Shown here: positions 45,057 through 54,356 of the stretch, one piece after another
Numbering within the stretch: the first letter of the stretch is position 1
Layout: each line of letters opens with the position of its first letter
NCBI GenBank assembly: GCA_945877175.1
Contig: CAMCRC010000004.1
Coordinates: forward strand, 1-64,000
Reading direction: 5' to 3'
Source: Klebsiella pneumoniae
GTDB taxonomy: Bacteria; Pseudomonadota; Gammaproteobacteria; Pseudomonadales; Pseudohongiellaceae
Length of the DNA stretch: 64,000 nucleotides
Notes under the pieces: generated by a model
Databases searched by the model: none
Told to the model about the DNA's origin: nothing
What the model saw: only the letters and a program-made list of their open reading frames with translations
Made by a program: the position numbers and the translations under genes

Positions 45057-45075
45057 TGGTTGCGACGCAAGGTTC

Positions 45076-45270
45076 TCAGCGAGGGTTGTCGTCGTCTTCG
45101 TCGTCGAGAAGAGGCGTCTCGGCAGGAATGGTGTTGCGTTCGCTTGCCCAGTCACCGAAGTCAATCAACTTGCAGCGCTGCGAACAAAAAGGGCGCCAGG
45201 GACTGGCTTCGCTCCAGACCACTTTCTTCATGCAGGTCGGGCAGTTCACTTCCAGGACACGCGTGTTCAT
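45076..45270 (-). CDS. yacG: DNA gyrase inhibitor YacG (zinc-binding)
   Basis: [49 protein letters not shown]. Confidence 0.93.
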   Translation of the reverse strand: MNTRVLEVNCPTCMKKVVWSEASPWRPFCSQRCKLIDFGDWASERNTIPAETPLLDDEDDDNPR

Positions 45271-45932
45271 TGCTTTTCTTCCTGTGCAGTTGATGCCGCC
45301 GCAAGGCGTCTGTAGCGTTCGTCCATGGCGCGGACAGCTGAATCCAGTTCCTGCAGAGTCCCGTCGTTGAGAATGACATCGTCGGCACTGGCACGGCGTT
45401 GCTCGCGACGCCATTGGGAAGCGATGATGGCATCGACGGTGCGCTCATCCACAGTGTCGCGGCGCAGGGTGCGCTCTCGTTGCTTTTCTTCACTGGCATC
45501 AATCAGCAGAACGCGGTGCACCAGAGCATCCTGTCCAGTTTCCAACAGCAGGGAGTTGCTGAGAATTGCATAGGGTGTTTCCGGCAAAGCTGCCGCAGCG
45601 CCCATTTGGTGGATGATGCTTGCACGGATCAAGGGATGCAGCAACGCTTCCAGCCACCGGCGTTCGGCTGTATCTGCAAACACCCGCTGGCGCAGCGTGG
45701 CGCGGTCGAGTTCGCCTGAGGGTAGCAGGATTCCGGATCCGCAATGCCGGGTGATTGCAGCGAGTGCTGCGGTACCGGGAGACACAACTTCGCGCGCCAC
45801 GACGTCGGCCTCGATGACCGGGACTCCGAGTGCTTCGAAACCCGCTGCTGCAGCACTCTTGCCACTGCCAATGCCACCAGTCAGCCCGACGAGCAGTTTC
45901 GAACCGGGAAGGTGTTGCGCCGTTTCGGCCAT
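45267..45932 (-). CDS. coaE: Dephospho-CoA kinase
   Basis: [38 protein letters not shown]; start placed at [10 protein letters not shown]. Confidence 0.95.
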   Translation of the reverse strand: MAETAQHLPGSKLLVGLTGGIGSGKSAAAAGFEALGVPVIEADVVAREVVSPGTAALAAITRHCGSGILLPSGELDRATLRQRVFADTAERRWLEALLHPLIRASIIHQMGAAAALPETPYAILSNSLLLETGQDALVHRVLLIDASEEKQRERTLRRDTVDERTVDAIIASQWRREQRRASADDVILNDGTLQELDSAVRAMDERYRRLAAASTAQEEKQ

Positions 45933-45934
45933 GC

Positions 45935-46834
45935 TCAGCCCGTCAACATCTGAATGTAGAGTTGCTTGAAGGTATCGCCCCACAAAAGTGCGATGAAGCC
46001 GGCACCGGCCAGATAGGGGCCGAAGGGAATCGGGATATTGCGGTCACGGCCCCGGAACACGAGCAGGCTGATTCCTACGATCGCGCCCACCAGCGAGGAC
46101 AGAATCACGATCAACAAAAGACTCTGCCACCCCATCCAGGCTCCCAGCGTACCCAGCAGCTTGAAATCGCCGTACCCCATTCCTTCCTTGCCGGTCAGTA
46201 ACTTGAACGCCCAATAGAGCGACCACAGCGACATGTAGCCCACAGCCGCGCCCAGAACGGCATCCCGCGGAGACACCAGCGCGCCGGGCAGCACTGCGCT
46301 CGCGAGCAGGCCAAGCCAGAGCAGAGGCAACGTGATGTTGTCAGGCAGCAGCTGATGATCGAAATCGATCATCGTCAATGCGATCAGACTCCAGGTGAGT
46401 ACCAGCAGCGCCAGGGTCAGCGCCGTGGCGCCGAACTGCCAGGCCACCAGACCCGAGAGCAGGCCGGTCACCGCTTCGATGAGCGGATAACGGATGGAGA
46501 TCGGCGCCTTGCAGCTGGCGCAACGGCCTCGCAGCAGGGCATAACTGACAATGGGCACGTTTTGCCAGGGACGGACCGGGGCGTTGCACAAAGGGCAGTG
46601 GGAATCGGGCTTCGCCAGGGTGAACACTTTGTGTCGGGCCACTGGATCGGCCTTGCTGAACTTTTTCTCGTCCAGCTCCAGAAATTCACAGCATTGCTGA
46701 CGCCACTCGCGCTGCATCATCAGGGGCAGACGGTAAATCACCACGTTCAGAAAGCTGCCCACCAGCAGCCCCGTGACCACTGCCAGCACGATGAGGACAG
46801 CGGGGTTGTGCTGGACAAGATCAATCACGGTCAT
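45935..46834 (-). CDS. pilD: Type IV prepilin peptidase / methyltransferase
   Basis: GSFLNVVIYRLP, CPLCNAPVRPW...CASCKAPISIRYPLIEAVTG, GYGDFKLLGTLGAWMG. Confidence 0.97.
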   Translation of the reverse strand: MTVIDLVQHNPAVLIVLAVVTGLLVGSFLNVVIYRLPLMMQREWRQQCCEFLELDEKKFSKADPVARHKVFTLAKPDSHCPLCNAPVRPWQNVPIVSYALLRGRCASCKAPISIRYPLIEAVTGLLSGLVAWQFGATALTLALLVLTWSLIALTMIDFDHQLLPDNITLPLLWLGLLASAVLPGALVSPRDAVLGAAVGYMSLWSLYWAFKLLTGKEGMGYGDFKLLGTLGAWMGWQSLLLIVILSSLVGAIVGISLLVFRGRDRNIPIPFGPYLAGAGFIALLWGDTFKQLYIQMLTG

Positions 46835-46864
46835 GAAGCGTTCTCTTGGAGGGCAGGGGCCGGG

Positions 46865-48133
46865 TCACACGACCTGGCCGAGCTGGAAAATGGGAAGGTA
46901 CATGGCGATCATCAGGCCGCCGATCAGAGTGCCCAGTACGGACATGATGATTGGCTCCATCAAACTGGTCAGGCCGTCCACGGCATTGTCCACTTCCGCC
47001 TCGTAGAAGGTGGCACACTTGTCCAGCATGGCGTCGAGTGCGCCGGATTCCTCCCCGATACCCACCATTTGAGTAATCATCGTCGGGAACAGGGCTGTTG
47101 TACGAATGGCGAAATTGAGTTGCTGCCCGGCGCTGACGTCGTCCCTGATCTTGCGAGTGGCAGTGGAATACACAATGTTGCCGGTGGCTCCCGCGACGGA
47201 TTCCAGCGCGTCCACCAGAGGCACACCGGCGGCAAAGGTTGTGGAGAGAGTTCGCGTGAAACGCGCGTAGCAGGACTTTTCCACGATCGGGCCGATGATC
47301 GGCAGCTTCAAGGCCACGCGGTCTACCGCGTTGGCAAATTCCTTCGAGCGCAGACGGGCCTCCTTGAAGGCATAGCCGCCGATGAACAGGCCAATGACCA
47401 CTTTCCACCAGTGGGCTATCGCGAGATCGGACAGGCCAAGGACAAAGAGGGTGAAGGCGGGCAGATCCGCCCCGAAACTGGAGAAGGTTTCCGCGAACTG
47501 CGGCACCACCTTCACCAGCAGAATGCCTGTCACCACGATGGCCACCACCACTACTGCGATGGGGTAGTTCATGGCTTTCTTGATCTTGGCCTTCAGGGCC
47601 TCGGTCTTTTCCTTGTAAGTGGCCACGCGGTCGAGCATGGTCTCCAGCGCGCCGGACTGCTCGCCGGATTCCACCAGGCTGCAGAACAGCTCGTCAAAAT
47701 AGCGTGGATGCTTGCGGATCGAGTCGGCAAAATTGTTGCCTGCGGCAACGTCGTCACGCACTGCGCGCACGAGCTCTGCCATCGAAGGGTTCTCCAGACT
47801 GTCGCCGACAATCTCGAAAGACTGCACCAGTGGAATGCCGGCTTTCATCATGGTGGCCAGCTGACGGCTGAAGATGGCGATGTCGCCCGGGGTGATCTTC
47901 TGCTTCTTTGGACCGAAGAGATCTTTGGGTTTGCGCTTGACCCTGGTGGCAATCACGCCTTGTTTGCGCAGTTGCGCCTTTACAAGCGCCTGACTTGCGC
48001 CGGGCATTTCGCCTTTGGTCTTCTTGCCATTCTTGTCTGTGCCTTGCCAAAGATAGATCGTTTGGTTCACAGATGCCGGAGTCGCCATGATCTTCCTCTT
48101 GTAAGTGGGGCCTGTCAGGTGTTTGGCGGGCAT
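46865..48133 (-). CDS. pilC: Type IV pilus inner membrane platform protein
   Basis: T2SF domains (FSRQLATMMKAGIPLVQSFEIVGD...FTRTLSTTFAAGVPLVDALESVAGATGN). Confidence 0.96.
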   Translation of the reverse strand: MPAKHLTGPTYKRKIMATPASVNQTIYLWQGTDKNGKKTKGEMPGASQALVKAQLRKQGVIATRVKRKPKDLFGPKKQKITPGDIAIFSRQLATMMKAGIPLVQSFEIVGDSLENPSMAELVRAVRDDVAAGNNFADSIRKHPRYFDELFCSLVESGEQSGALETMLDRVATYKEKTEALKAKIKKAMNYPIAVVVVAIVVTGILLVKVVPQFAETFSSFGADLPAFTLFVLGLSDLAIAHWWKVVIGLFIGGYAFKEARLRSKEFANAVDRVALKLPIIGPIVEKSCYARFTRTLSTTFAAGVPLVDALESVAGATGNIVYSTATRKIRDDVSAGQQLNFAIRTTALFPTMITQMVGIGEESGALDAMLDKCATFYEAEVDNAVDGLTSLMEPIIMSVLGTLIGGLMIAMYLPIFQLGQVV

Positions 48134-49830
48134 CAGACCACGCGATTCGCTTCTTCGAGACTGGTGAGCCCGACCGCTACCTTGCGCAGGGCGGATTCCC
48201 TCAGACTGCCGAAGCCTTCCCGCCGGGCCTGGTCTGCAATTTCTATCGCGTTGCCGTCCTGCATGATAATACGCGCCAGCCCGTCAGTAACAGGAACCAC
48301 TTCATAGATTCCGAGCCTGCCCTTGTAGCCGTCGTGACAGGCGTCGCAGCCCACTGGTGCGAACAGCTGCAGCGCAGGGATCTGAGCACTCGTGAAGCCG
48401 GCCTCCAGCAAGGCGGATTCGGGCAGCACCACCGGCTGTTTGCAGTGATTGCAGAGGCGTCTGGCCAGGCGCTGCGCGATGATCAAAGACACGGAAGTGG
48501 CGAGGTTGTAGGACGGAATTCCCATGTTCCGCAGTCGCGTCAGTGTTTCGGACGCGCTGTTGGTATGCAGAGTCGAGAGGACCAAGTGGCCGGTCTGAGC
48601 GGCCTTGATGGCGATCTCGGCGGTTTCAAGGTCGCGAATCTCGCCCACCATGATGATGTCCGGGTCCTGGCGCAGAAAGGCACGCAACGCGCTGGCAAAG
48701 GTCAGTCCGATGCGCGGATTTACGGCCACCTGATTGATGCCCTCAAGATTGATCTCGACAGGGTCTTCCGCCGTGGAGATGTTGATCTCGGTAGTATTGA
48801 GGATGTTGAGGCCGGTATACAACGAGACTGTCTTGCCGCTGCCTGTGGGGCCGGTCACAAGAATCATTCCCTGACTCTGGCCCAGCGCACTCATGTACAG
48901 CGCCTTCTGCTCCGGCTCATAGCCCAGTGCATCGATGCCCATTTGCGCACTGCCCGGATCGAGAATACGCAACACCACTTTCTCGCCCCAGAGGGTCGGC
49001 AGGGTGTTGACGCGGAAGTCTATGGCGCGGGTACGTGAAAGTTTCATCTTTATGCGGCCGTCCTGGGGCAGACGGCGTTCGGAGATGTCCATCTGCGCCA
49101 TGATCTTCAGGCGTGATGCAATACGGGAGGCCAGATTGAGAGGCGGTCTGGCAATTTCGCGCAGTATGCCATCGCTGCGCACGCGGATGCGGTAGCTCTT
49201 TTCATAGGGCTCCACATGAATGTCCGAGCCTCCGCTGCGAATGGCATCAAGCAGTACCTTGTTCACAAAGCGCACGATGGGTGTCTCATCGGACACATCG
49301 ACTTCATGATCAGTACCGCCACCCGGGTTCACCTCCATATTAAGGCCGTCGAGATCGGCGTCTTCCAGAAGGCTGCGCAGAGAGTCATTCCCCTCGATCA
49401 TGTCGATCAACTGATCGATGGCGGGGGAGAGCTGATTCTCGTCCACGAGAATGATGTCCGTGTACAGCCCGGTATGGAATTTGAGTTCGTCAAAGGCCGC
49501 AATGTTCGTCGGGTCTGACGCAGCAAGGAACAACCGGTTGGCGCGTTTGAACAGAGGCAGTATGCGGTGCTTGCGCAGCAGCTTCGGGTCGACAAGATCC
49601 CGCGGACAATTCGCCAGATCAAACGCATTGAGATCGAGCAGCGGTGCACCGAATTCCTGTGAGGCGGCAAGCGCTATGCGGTGACCTTCCGCGACCTTGT
49701 TCTTGACGAGGTGCGTGACAAAGGGAATCTTGTCGCGCCGGGCAAGGCGCAGTGACTCGTCCGCCTGAGCCTCGCTCAGGAGGCCGTCGGTGACCAGTCG
49801 CTTTGCAAGGCCGCTCAGGGAAATCGTCAT
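48133..49830 (-). CDS. pilB: Type IV pilus assembly ATPase
   Basis: Walker A GPTGSGKTVSLYTGLNILN, RAFLRQDPDIIMVGEIRDLETAEIAIKAAQTGHLVLSTLHTNSA, tetracysteine CNHCKQP...CDACHDG. Confidence 0.97.
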   Translation of the reverse strand: MTISLSGLAKRLVTDGLLSEAQADESLRLARRDKIPFVTHLVKNKVAEGHRIALAASQEFGAPLLDLNAFDLANCPRDLVDPKLLRKHRILPLFKRANRLFLAASDPTNIAAFDELKFHTGLYTDIILVDENQLSPAIDQLIDMIEGNDSLRSLLEDADLDGLNMEVNPGGGTDHEVDVSDETPIVRFVNKVLLDAIRSGGSDIHVEPYEKSYRIRVRSDGILREIARPPLNLASRIASRLKIMAQMDISERRLPQDGRIKMKLSRTRAIDFRVNTLPTLWGEKVVLRILDPGSAQMGIDALGYEPEQKALYMSALGQSQGMILVTGPTGSGKTVSLYTGLNILNTTEINISTAEDPVEINLEGINQVAVNPRIGLTFASALRAFLRQDPDIIMVGEIRDLETAEIAIKAAQTGHLVLSTLHTNSASETLTRLRNMGIPSYNLATSVSLIIAQRLARRLCNHCKQPVVLPESALLEAGFTSAQIPALQLFAPVGCDACHDGYKGRLGIYEVVPVTDGLARIIMQDGNAIEIADQARREGFGSLRESALRKVAVGLTSLEEANRVV

Positions 49831-50256
49831 GTTCGCGTGCTGCTTTTTGATATCGCTGTGCCAGGGAGTTAGCTCATGCGAGCTGAGTATAGTTTATCGC
49901 CGCGGGCGCCGACAGAGCGCTGCTGTTGCAAGCGGCCAAGGCTGTCGATAGCGGAACGCGGTTCTGAAAACGCCAAAATGCGACATCAATAGTCGACAAG
50001 TGACAAAAAATGTCATAGAGACATTCCGGAGCTTTGTGATGCACTTGGCATTCAAAAAATCTGCCTGACTTTGGCTCATTTTTAAAAGTTATATATTTCA
50101 ATCACATGTGACGCGTTGCTTAATACTTGGCCATAACTGGCACGACATGTGAAGTAATGACTGCAGTCCCTGCGACCCGAACGGGTCTGTGCGGGAACTT
50201 GTCAGAATCCAGAAACGCTTTCTAAACTCGTAAACAATGCATAACAGGAGAACAAC

Positions 50257-50670
50257 ATGATCCAGTCCAAGAAGGTACAGCAAGGCTTCACCCTGATCGA
50301 ATTGATGATCGTGGTAGCGATCATCGGCATTCTTGCCGCCGTCGCGCTGCCGGCTTACCAGACCTACACTCAGCGAGCTGCATTCTCGGAAGTGGTTCTT
50401 GCGACTACTCCTTTCAAGAGTGCGTTTGAAGTGGCTGCCCAGACAGGCCGAATTACAGCACTGGCCGATGCCGATGCCGGCACCAACGGCATTCCTGCAG
50501 CGGCAGGCGCCACGGGTGAAGTCGCTTCCGTTGCTGTAGCCAACGGTGTCATCACTGCGACTGGTGCTGCCACCGTGGGCAGCTTCACATAGATCCTGAC
50601 CCCTGGTGGCGTGACTGCACCAATTCAGTGGGCAACGACAGGTACCTGCCTGGCAGCAGGCGTTTGCTGA
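50257..50670 (+). CDS. pilA: Type IV pilin 1; annotated ORF stops at in-frame TAG 50590-50592, frame continues to TGA 50668-50670
   Basis: Class III prepilin [38 protein letters not shown]. After TAG the frame reads [25 protein letters not shown], matching the C-terminus of the downstream paralogue. Confidence 0.85.
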
Positions 50671-50772
50671 TCTCCCATCACGCGCTGCTGCACTGCGAGG
50701 TACGGCAGCGCGTGAATTCCCCAATAACAGCTGGCTCATGATCCATCCAGGGTTCCCGTTGGAGATCGCGCG

Positions 50773-51180
50773 ATGAACCGCTACTCAAAGCACTCTGGTT
50801 TTACTCTCATAGAATTGATGATCGTCGTGGCCATCATCGGCATCCTTGCCGCAGTCGCGCTTCCCGCCTACCAGACTTACACGCAACGCGCGCGTTTCAG
50901 TGAAGTGATTCTCTCGACGAACCCCTACAAGACAGCAGTGGGTCTCGCCATTCAGAGCGGCAGAATTGTTGATCTCGCGGACGCCGATGCGGGCACCAAT
51001 GGCATTCCGCCCACTGCAGCAGCGACCGGCTGGCTGGCATCCACCACTGTGACCAACGGTGTGATTATCGCAACTGGAACAGCGGACGTGGGCAGCAACA
51101 CGTACTCCTTGACGCCAACTCTGACAGTGCCCGTGCAATGGACCGAAGGCGGCACCTGCATCAACATCGGACTGTGCTGA
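50773..51180 (+). CDS. Type IV pilin 2 (paralogue, intact)
   Basis: [38 protein letters not shown]...[26 protein letters not shown]. Confidence 0.93.
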   Translation: MNRYSKHSGFTLIELMIVVAIIGILAAVALPAYQTYTQRARFSEVILSTNPYKTAVGLAIQSGRIVDLADADAGTNGIPPTAAATGWLASTTVTNGVIIATGTADVGSNTYSLTPTLTVPVQWTEGGTCINIGLC

Positions 51181-51202
51181 CATACTCCGCCGGACGCCCA
51201 AG

Positions 51203-51976
51203 ATGCTGCTGAATGGCCACAAGTACACTCGCTACTCTGCATCGCTATTGCACTTCCTTGGCAGTCTCAGCGTCTTTGCCGTTCTTGTCGGCATTCTGCT
51301 GCAGCTGTGGTACCCGGCCCCCTACTTTTCCGCAGCGGGGGGGTGGCAGGGATTGCAGCTGGTAGCGGCTGTCGATCTGGTGCTGGGCCCGCTGATCACG
51401 CTCGTCATCTACAATCCTGGCAAAAGCCGGCGCGAGTTGCGCATCGACATCACGTTGGTGGTGCTGCTTCAAGTCATGGCACTGGCGTTCGGGGTCAAGG
51501 CCGTCTATGAACAAAGGCCGGTGGCGGTTGTCTTTCTCGACACCAGTTTCTATACAGTTCCTGCGCTCGCAATCAGCAGTCAGGGTGTTCCGTTGGCAGA
51601 ACTCAGGCGTTTCGGCAACTCCTTCCCTGTGTACGTCTATGCCGAACGACCAGAGTCCGGGCCGGACTTCGAGCGCTTTCTTCAGGCTGTCGAAAAGCAG
51701 CATATTCCTCCCCATGAGCAAGAGCCTCTGTATCGACCACTCGGCGAGAATTTTTCCAGCGTAATCAGGTCTTCATTGGACGTCGATGAAATCATGGCCA
51801 GCAACGTCGACATGCGTGGACAATTCGAAGCCTTGCAGGTTCGGTCAGGAATCGCGCTGACAGAAATGCATGCGATTGCGTTGACCTCGCGCTATCGCAA
51901 CATTGTGCTGATGTTCGATGCCGGGGGCGAATTACAGGGCACCGCAAGCGCTCCCTACAAGACCGGGGACCTTTGA
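51203..51976 (+). CDS. TfpX/TfpZ family type IV pilin accessory protein
   Basis: Polytopic N-terminus (LLHFLGSLSVFAVLVGILLQLWYPAPYFSAAGGWQGLQLVAAVDLVLGPLITLVIYNPGKSRRELRIDIT) characteristic of pilin accessory proteins; immediately downstream of the pilins. Confidence 0.85.
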   Translation: MLLNGHKYTRYSASLLHFLGSLSVFAVLVGILLQLWYPAPYFSAAGGWQGLQLVAAVDLVLGPLITLVIYNPGKSRRELRIDITLVVLLQVMALAFGVKAVYEQRPVAVVFLDTSFYTVPALAISSQGVPLAELRRFGNSFPVYVYAERPESGPDFERFLQAVEKQHIPPHEQEPLYRPLGENFSSVIRSSLDVDEIMASNVDMRGQFEALQVRSGIALTEMHAIALTSRYRNIVLMFDAGGELQGTASAPYKTGDL

Positions 51977-52148
51977 ATTCCGGCACTTCCAGCTCCCTTG
52001 ATAATTGCTTATGGGTGGTTTAAGGTACCTCGCTTTCAAGAAATCAGATGACGCCCGCGGTGTTAAGGCACAGTTCAGCCTGAGCTGATAGGATTGAAAC
52101 CGTGAGACCAGTGAATCAGTTGCACACTATGTGCCGGAGTGTTTGAAC

Positions 52149-52550
52149 ATGAAAAAAGCCAGACTCGCAACAGCCACAGTATTGACTGCAGTTCTCGCTG
52201 GCGGCGTGATAGCCGATGCAGGTGCTGCTCCGACCTCCCTGATGGAGGGCGTGTATACGGCAGAACAGGCAGAGACAGGTCGTGAATTGTTTGAAGCGAA
52301 TTGCACTACTTGCCATAACGCCGATTACTACAAGACAGTACTGCAGACCTGGCGTGGTCAGCCCCTTATGTACCTGTTCGAGCAGGTGATGAGTGCAATG
52401 CCAGCCGACAAGCCAGGCGCTTTGATGGATAGCGAGTATGAAGATGTCTTCGCGTACGTGCTGAAGCTCGTTGGCTTCCCTGAAGGCGAGACCCGTCTGC
52501 AGTATGCTGGCGGCGCGATGGCAGACATAGCGATCCAGCCAGCTCCGTAA
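52149..52550 (+). CDS. Small periplasmic c-type cytochrome
   Basis: Signal peptide (MKKARLATATVLTAVLAGGVIADAGA) and heme motif CTTCH; distal Met in EQVMSAMPADKPG. Confidence 0.85.
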   Translation: MKKARLATATVLTAVLAGGVIADAGAAPTSLMEGVYTAEQAETGRELFEANCTTCHNADYYKTVLQTWRGQPLMYLFEQVMSAMPADKPGALMDSEYEDVFAYVLKLVGFPEGETRLQYAGGAMADIAIQPAP

Positions 52551-52563
52551 TTGCCTTTCCTGA

Positions 52564-52594
52564 CAATGACCCGTTGCGCATTGGCGGGTCATTG
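52564..52594. terminator. Bidirectional-type hairpin between convergent cytochrome c and HNH genes
   Basis: CAATGACCCG-TTGCGCATTGG-CGGGTCATTG perfect 10-bp stem. Confidence 0.7.
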
Positions 52595-52611
52595 CCCGTT
52601 TCCCCCACTCA

Positions 52612-53340
52612 CTACTCCGCGCAGTCCCGCAAGATCACCGTAATTCTGTTTCTGTCTGCATTCGCCAGACGCAAATCATACTTTTCTGCAATCGCCTGCC
52701 ACTGGCGGACGTAATCGCATTGGTACTCTTCCCGGGGAAGATACCGGCTCGGGCCGCGCTCGTTCTTGCGGCGGATCTCGCTGCGCTCGGTCAGCATGAT
52801 GTTCACAGGGTCATTGGCGAACATCAGTTTCTTTTCCGGTGGCCATGCATCGCCGCCCTGGTTGTGGGCATATCGCAGCGGGATCACGTGGTCTACGTCG
52901 ATCTGAGCGGCCACGGTAAACGTTTCTCCCGTGTACTCATCAAACCATTCGCCCAGCCGCACTTCGCAATTGCGCGGATTGGTATAGCTGACCGGGGCAC
53001 GGCTGGTTATCGCCAGAATTTCATGTCGGGTGCTCTGGCAATCCCCGTCGTAGTCGCGCTTGTAGTCCCAGTCCACTTCGTTGAAGAATTTGTCCCGGCT
53101 GTCCGGGTCGAAGAAGAAACTGTCCTGGCCGCCGCGCATGAAGGAGTCTGGCATCTCGCAACCTGGCATGTGGCAATGATAGCTCTGCCCATCATAGTGT
53201 CCGCCGTTCTCATCCAGAGGGCCCGCATGAGCCCACACCAATCCGGTCGGCAGCAGGGCGGCAAGCCCAATCAGTGTTTGCAGGCGTCGCGCCAGTGAAT
53301 GGGTAACCAGGTTCGGGACTGATCGCTTGCAGTTAGTCAT
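52612..53340 (-). CDS. Predicted secreted HNH-family nuclease with N-terminal YHYH-like motif
   Basis: Hydrophobic signal (LIGLAALLPTGLVWA), HAGPLDENGGHYDGQSYHCHMPGC, then HNH core QIDVDHVIPLRYAHNQGGDAWPPEKKLMFANDPVNIMLTERSEIRRKNERGPSRYLP. Confidence 0.8.
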   Translation of the reverse strand: MTNCKRSVPNLVTHSLARRLQTLIGLAALLPTGLVWAHAGPLDENGGHYDGQSYHCHMPGCEMPDSFMRGGQDSFFFDPDSRDKFFNEVDWDYKRDYDGDCQSTRHEILAITSRAPVSYTNPRNCEVRLGEWFDEYTGETFTVAAQIDVDHVIPLRYAHNQGGDAWPPEKKLMFANDPVNIMLTERSEIRRKNERGPSRYLPREEYQCDYVRQWQAIAEKYDLRLANADRNRITVILRDCAE

Positions 53341-53364
53341 GGAGCCCTCTGCGTGTAATGGTTG

Positions 53365-54207
53365 TCAGTGCGTGAACAGCATTGATAGATCGATAGCCTT
53401 GCAGTCCTTCGTCAATGCGCCAATCGAGATGAAGTCCACCCCGGTTTCAGCAATCGGGATCAACGTGTCGCAATTGATGCCGCCCGAAGCCTCGAGCAAG
53501 GCCCGCTTGCGGGTATGTGCGACAGCATGGCGCATGTCTGTCAGAGTAAAATTGTCCAGCATGATGGTGTCGGCCATCGCACGCAGGGCCTGGTCGAGCT
53601 GATCGAGCGTTTCAACTTCTACCTCGACGGGCTTGCCCGGCTGCAGCATGCGAGCGGCCGCAACGGCAGCGGCAATGGATCCACAGGCGTTGATGTGATT
53701 CTCCTTCACAAGGAAGGCGTCAAACAGTCCCATGCGGTGATTGTTGCAGCCGCCCACCGCTACGGCGTATTTCTGCGCTGTGCGCAGACCGGGAATCGTC
53801 TTGCGCGTGTCCAGCAGGCGCACTGGCGTGTGTGCCACGAGTTCCGCATAGCGCCGGCTGATAGTCGCTGTTCCGGAAAGTGTCTGCAGAAAGTTGAGGG
53901 CGCAGCGTTCAGCCGTCAGCAGTGACCGTGCGCGACCGTGCAGTCTTACGAAGGGGTGTTGCGGCTCGATGTGATCGCCATCCCGCTGCAGCCATTCGAA
54001 GGCAATGGTGGGATCAATCTGTCTCAACACTTCGTTGACCCAGGCGCTGCCACACAGCACTGCCGATTCCCGAGAGAAAATCGACGCATTTGCCTGCACA
54101 TGGTCGGGAATGAGTTGTGCGGTAATGTCGCCGGACCCGACGTCCTCGGCAATCGCATTGGCTACTGTGGCGCCGAGATCAGCCGGCAGTGTGAGAGGTC
54201 TGGTCAT
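53365..54207 (-). CDS. nadC: Nicotinate-nucleotide pyrophosphorylase (carboxylating)
   Basis: [14 protein letters not shown]...[43 protein letters not shown]. Confidence 0.97.
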   Translation of the reverse strand: MTRPLTLPADLGATVANAIAEDVGSGDITAQLIPDHVQANASIFSRESAVLCGSAWVNEVLRQIDPTIAFEWLQRDGDHIEPQHPFVRLHGRARSLLTAERCALNFLQTLSGTATISRRYAELVAHTPVRLLDTRKTIPGLRTAQKYAVAVGGCNNHRMGLFDAFLVKENHINACGSIAAAVAAARMLQPGKPVEVEVETLDQLDQALRAMADTIMLDNFTLTDMRHAVAHTRKRALLEASGGINCDTLIPIAETGVDFISIGALTKDCKAIDLSMLFTH

Positions 54208-54356
54208 GCAGCGTCCTGGGTAAATTCGGCGCAGGGGCCTGGCGTCGGCATTTGTTCGAAATTATGGCGCAAGCCCTCTCTGATTGGTAGCTCGGGGCCG
54301 CTGCAACGGACTGCAGATGGATTGCCGCGCTTGGCCCGGCTAGAATCGTCGCCAGT

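Noticed and set aside
46355-48307. 650-aa plus-strand ORF over pilD/pilC
   Set aside because: Antisense shadow of two clear pil genes; composition (His, Gln, Gly, Arg-rich) and no recognisable domains.
50131-50146. Alternative sigma54 reading TGGCC-ataac-TGGCA
   Set aside because: Spacing between the -24 and -12 halves is one base short and the -12 half does not match TTGCA.
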